Assembly (NCBI GenBank): GCA_046154545.1
Contig: JBJXGC010000330.1
Span: 1 to 5,874, forward strand
Source of the DNA: JBJXGC01 sp046154545
GTDB taxonomy: Bacteria > Chloroflexota > Dehalococcoidia > Tepidiformales > Tepidiformaceae
DNA length: 5,874 nucleotides
Direction of reading: 5' to 3'
The notes beneath the pieces were generated by a model that was not told where the DNA came from, did no database searches, and was given only the letters and a program-made list of their open reading frames with translations. Numbering within the stretch: the stretch's first letter is position 1; each line of letters begins with the position of its first letter. Position numbers and translations under genes: made by a program. Shown piece by piece: positions 4,833 through 5,874 of the stretch.

Positions 4833-5459
4833 ATGACCGCCGAGCCGCCGATCGAGCCCGCCGAGTCCCGCGCCGATGCCCTCGCCCGCCTCCGCGAGGC
4901 GCTCACGCGGCCGATCGACCAGCTCCTCGCGAACGATGCCCCGGACGACATCGTCCGCTTCACCGCCGACCGCGCCGAGAGCTTCGCCGCCATGATCGGC
5001 GGCGAGCCGCCCGGCCGCGTCCTCTGGGGCTACGTCACCGCCCGCGACGCCACCGCCCGCGGCCAGTTCGTCATCGGCCTCGCCGCGGGTGGCCGCCCGC
5101 CCGGCGAGATTTCGGTGATCGGCGACCACGCCCACGGCGTCGTCCAGTTCGACTCCGCCTTCGAAGGCCCCGACGGCGGCGTCCACGGCGGCTACCTCGC
5201 CTTCCTCTTCGACGAAGCGCTCTCAGTGGTGAAAGCCTTCATCACCGGCGGCCCCATCGTCACCCGCTCGCTCTCCGTCCGCTACCACCGCCTCACACCG
5301 CTCAACATACCCCTCGATGTCCGCTCCGAAGTCACCGCCACCGACGGCCGCCGCGTCACCGTCCACGGCACCCTGACGTTCGGCGATATCCTGCTTGCGG
5401 AGGCGGACGCCGTCTTCGTGCGCCGCCGCCCGCCGCCCGTCTCGGACGAAGACCCGTAG
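4833..5459 (+). CDS. PaaI-type hotdog thioesterase 2
   Basis: This 208-residue paralogue of the preceding gene has the same plan. It has a helical N-terminal part (ALARLREALTRPIDQLL, about 16-32), LWGY near 65, then the hotdog signature HGGY (118-121) with Asp127, the strand SLSVRYHRLTPL, and the C-terminal strand AEADAVFV. It lacks the SPISGPANP-like pocket segment of its neighbour, having IGLAAGGRPPGEISV there instead, so its substrate is likely different or its role may be non-catalytic. ATG 4833 has GGGGAG 7 bases upstream, inside the end of the first gene, which implies translational coupling. Both genes are in the same frame, separated only by TGA and GCG. Its own stop TAG is formed by the first bases of the 5456-5616 repeat, and the Pro/Asp-rich end (PPPVSDEDP) may have been trimmed or extended by that repeat's arrival. 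The two proteins may act as a heteromer, since hotdog enzymes assemble from dimers; this is inference. Confidence 0.83.
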   Translation: MTAEPPIEPAESRADALARLREALTRPIDQLLANDAPDDIVRFTADRAESFAAMIGGEPPGRVLWGYVTARDATARGQFVIGLAAGGRPPGEISVIGDHAHGVVQFDSAFEGPDGGVHGGYLAFLFDEALSVVKAFITGGPIVTRSLSVRYHRLTPLNIPLDVRSEVTATDGRRVTVHGTLTFGDILLAEADAVFVRRRPPPVSDEDP

Positions 5460-5616
5460 CCGTGGCCGTCGCGGCCACTGGGGTCCCGCACGTCACGTCC
5501 GGGGTGCCCGAGGTCGCTGAACGCGGCCTCCCCGCCCGTAGCCGTGGCCGTCGCGGCCACTGGTTCCCGCACGTCGCCCCGGCGTGTCCACGGTCGCTGA
5601 ATGCGGTCTCCCCACC
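5456..5616 (+). repeat. Two tandem copies of an approximately 80 bp repeat with a conserved hairpin
   Basis: Copies start at GTAGCC, at 5456 (82 bases) and 5538 (79 bases). The first 26 bases are identical and contain a perfect hairpin with arms GTGGCCG and CGGCCAC and loop TCG (5462-5478 and 5544-5560). The rest is similar, with small indels and matching CCCGCACGTC, GGTCGCTGAA and CTCCCC blocks. The lengths are not multiples of three and the first copy begins at a stop codon, so it is non-coding. The hairpin directly after the stop of thioesterase 2 may end or protect the operon mRNA. A further GTAGC begins the next hairpin (5617). Confidence 0.85.
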
Positions 5617-5618
5617 GT

Positions 5619-5640
5619 AGCGCGACCGTGAGGGAGCGCT
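5619..5640 (+). repeat. Hairpin with tandem G-A mismatches and a GUGA tetraloop
   Basis: In the plus-strand RNA, arms AGCGC and GCGCU (5 bp) flank GA opposite GA, then CC with GG, closed by the loop GUGA. That is 22 bases with complete symmetry: two adjacent sheared G-A pairs and a GNRA loop. On the other strand these positions become T-C mismatches and the loop is no longer GNRA, so the plus-strand RNA is the likely functional form. It follows the approximately 80 bp repeats downstream of the thioesterases. Confidence 0.6.
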
Positions 5641-5661
5641 GCTGCGGTCACCTCAGAACGT

Positions 5662-5690
5662 CGCCCTGGGCCACGCCAATCCCCAGGGCG
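5662..5690. terminator. 9-bp perfect hairpin downstream of the thioesterase pair
   Basis: CGCCCTGGG (5662-5670) and CCCAGGGCG (5682-5690) pair perfectly around an 11-base loop. It lies about 200 bases after the last thioesterase stop and has no U-tract. With the preceding hairpins it would make this a strong structured 3' region; true termination is unproven. Confidence 0.5.
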
Positions 5691-5709
5691 CCCAACAGGG
5701 CACGCCTAC

Positions 5710-5731
5710 GGGTGGCCTGCGGGTGGCCTGC
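5710..5731. repeat. 11-bp direct repeat, two copies
   Basis: GGGTGGCCTGC occurs twice head to tail (5710-5720, 5721-5731), just where similarity to the thioesterase C-terminus begins. It may mark a recombination or slippage scar. Confidence 0.6.
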
Positions 5732-5850
5732 CGCGCGTGAACGTGGCACACGCGGCTGTCGAAGGGCGCCACCTCGCCGTCCACGGCACCCTGACGTTCT
5801 GCGAAACGGTGGCGGCGGAGGCCGACGCCGTCTTCGTCCAGCGGCCGGGC
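5728..5850 (+). pseudogene. C-terminal fragment of a third PaaI-type thioesterase
   Basis: The frame starting at 5728 reads LPRVNV...EGRHLAVHGTLTFCETVAAEADAVFVQR. This aligns without gaps to the end of thioesterase 2 (DGRRVTVHGTLTFGDILLAEADAVFVRR), with 18 of 28 residues identical by hand. The DNA shares a 23-base identical run (5777-5799 with 5359-5381) at a constant offset of 418 bases. The N-terminal helix and the HGG/Asp active-site part are missing, because only about 100 bases of unrelated repeat and hairpin DNA precede the fragment and an in-frame TGA lies at 5629-5631. There is no plausible start or ribosome-binding site. The frame has no stop before the window end (5874), so a fusion to something downstream cannot be excluded. 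It is best read as the remnant of a duplication or recombination between paralogues. Confidence 0.75.
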
Positions 5851-5874
5851 ATGTCCGTAGCGCCTCGTACTGCT

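Noticed and set aside
4125..5186. Minus-strand open frame of 353 codons
   Set aside because: It is antisense to the thioesterase pair, with Gly/Ala/Glu/Asp-rich sequence that mirrors the codon bias of the real genes.
2195..5620. Very long plus-strand open frame of 1141 codons
   Set aside because: It crosses the esterase and DUF3052 genes antisense, the tandem repeats, and both thioesterases in another frame. Its product is Arg/Pro-rich low complexity, as expected for a GC-rich shadow frame.

Overview
The window is GC-rich bacterial chromosome with tight coding segments separated by several intergenic stretches of 300-500 bases packed with dyads and direct repeats. The gene set (a TIGR03617-type F420-dependent luciferase-like oxidoreductase, an HSL-type alpha/beta hydrolase, a DUF3052 protein, PaaI-type hotdog thioesterases and a lipoprotein glucose/sorbosone dehydrogenase-like protein) points to a lineage that uses coenzyme F420 and has a large lipid/acyl-CoA catabolic repertoire. 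I favour Chloroflexota, possibly Dehalococcoidia-like, with Actinomycetota as the alternative. This is inference from family distribution, not from a marker gene.

Layout. Four genes lie on the minus strand. From the centre leftwards they are DUF3052 (3616-3188) and an esterase (3121-2219), which probably share a transcript; then a 392-base intergenic stretch, the F420 oxidoreductase (1826-747), a 388-base intergenic stretch, and the 5' part of a secreted lipoprotein dehydrogenase (358-1, cut by the window edge). Two hotdog thioesterases face the other way (4128-4829 and 4833-5459). They are separated by one stop codon plus one codon and lie in the same frame. Between the divergent groups, 3663-3993 holds three tandem copies of a 109-111 bp non-coding unit with two conserved hairpins per unit. 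Downstream of the thioesterases come two copies of an approximately 80 bp repeat whose first bases supply the second thioesterase's stop codon, then two further strong hairpins, and then a fragment of a third thioesterase that matches only the C-terminal end.

How the genes might work together. The oxidoreductase, esterase and thioesterases would fit breakdown of ester or acyl-CoA compounds, but no enzyme here fixes a specific pathway. Adjacency is the only link between them.

The most unusual material is non-coding: the tandem structured repeat, short CGCCAAG heptamer arrays placed at the 3' ends of two genes, a 43-base near-perfect hairpin, a GNRA-loop hairpin with tandem G-A mismatches, and three genes with a TANNNT hexamer 6-7 bases before the start codon and no Shine-Dalgarno, suggesting leaderless transcripts. 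I did not see a defence system, mobile-element transposase, CRISPR array, tRNA or rRNA.
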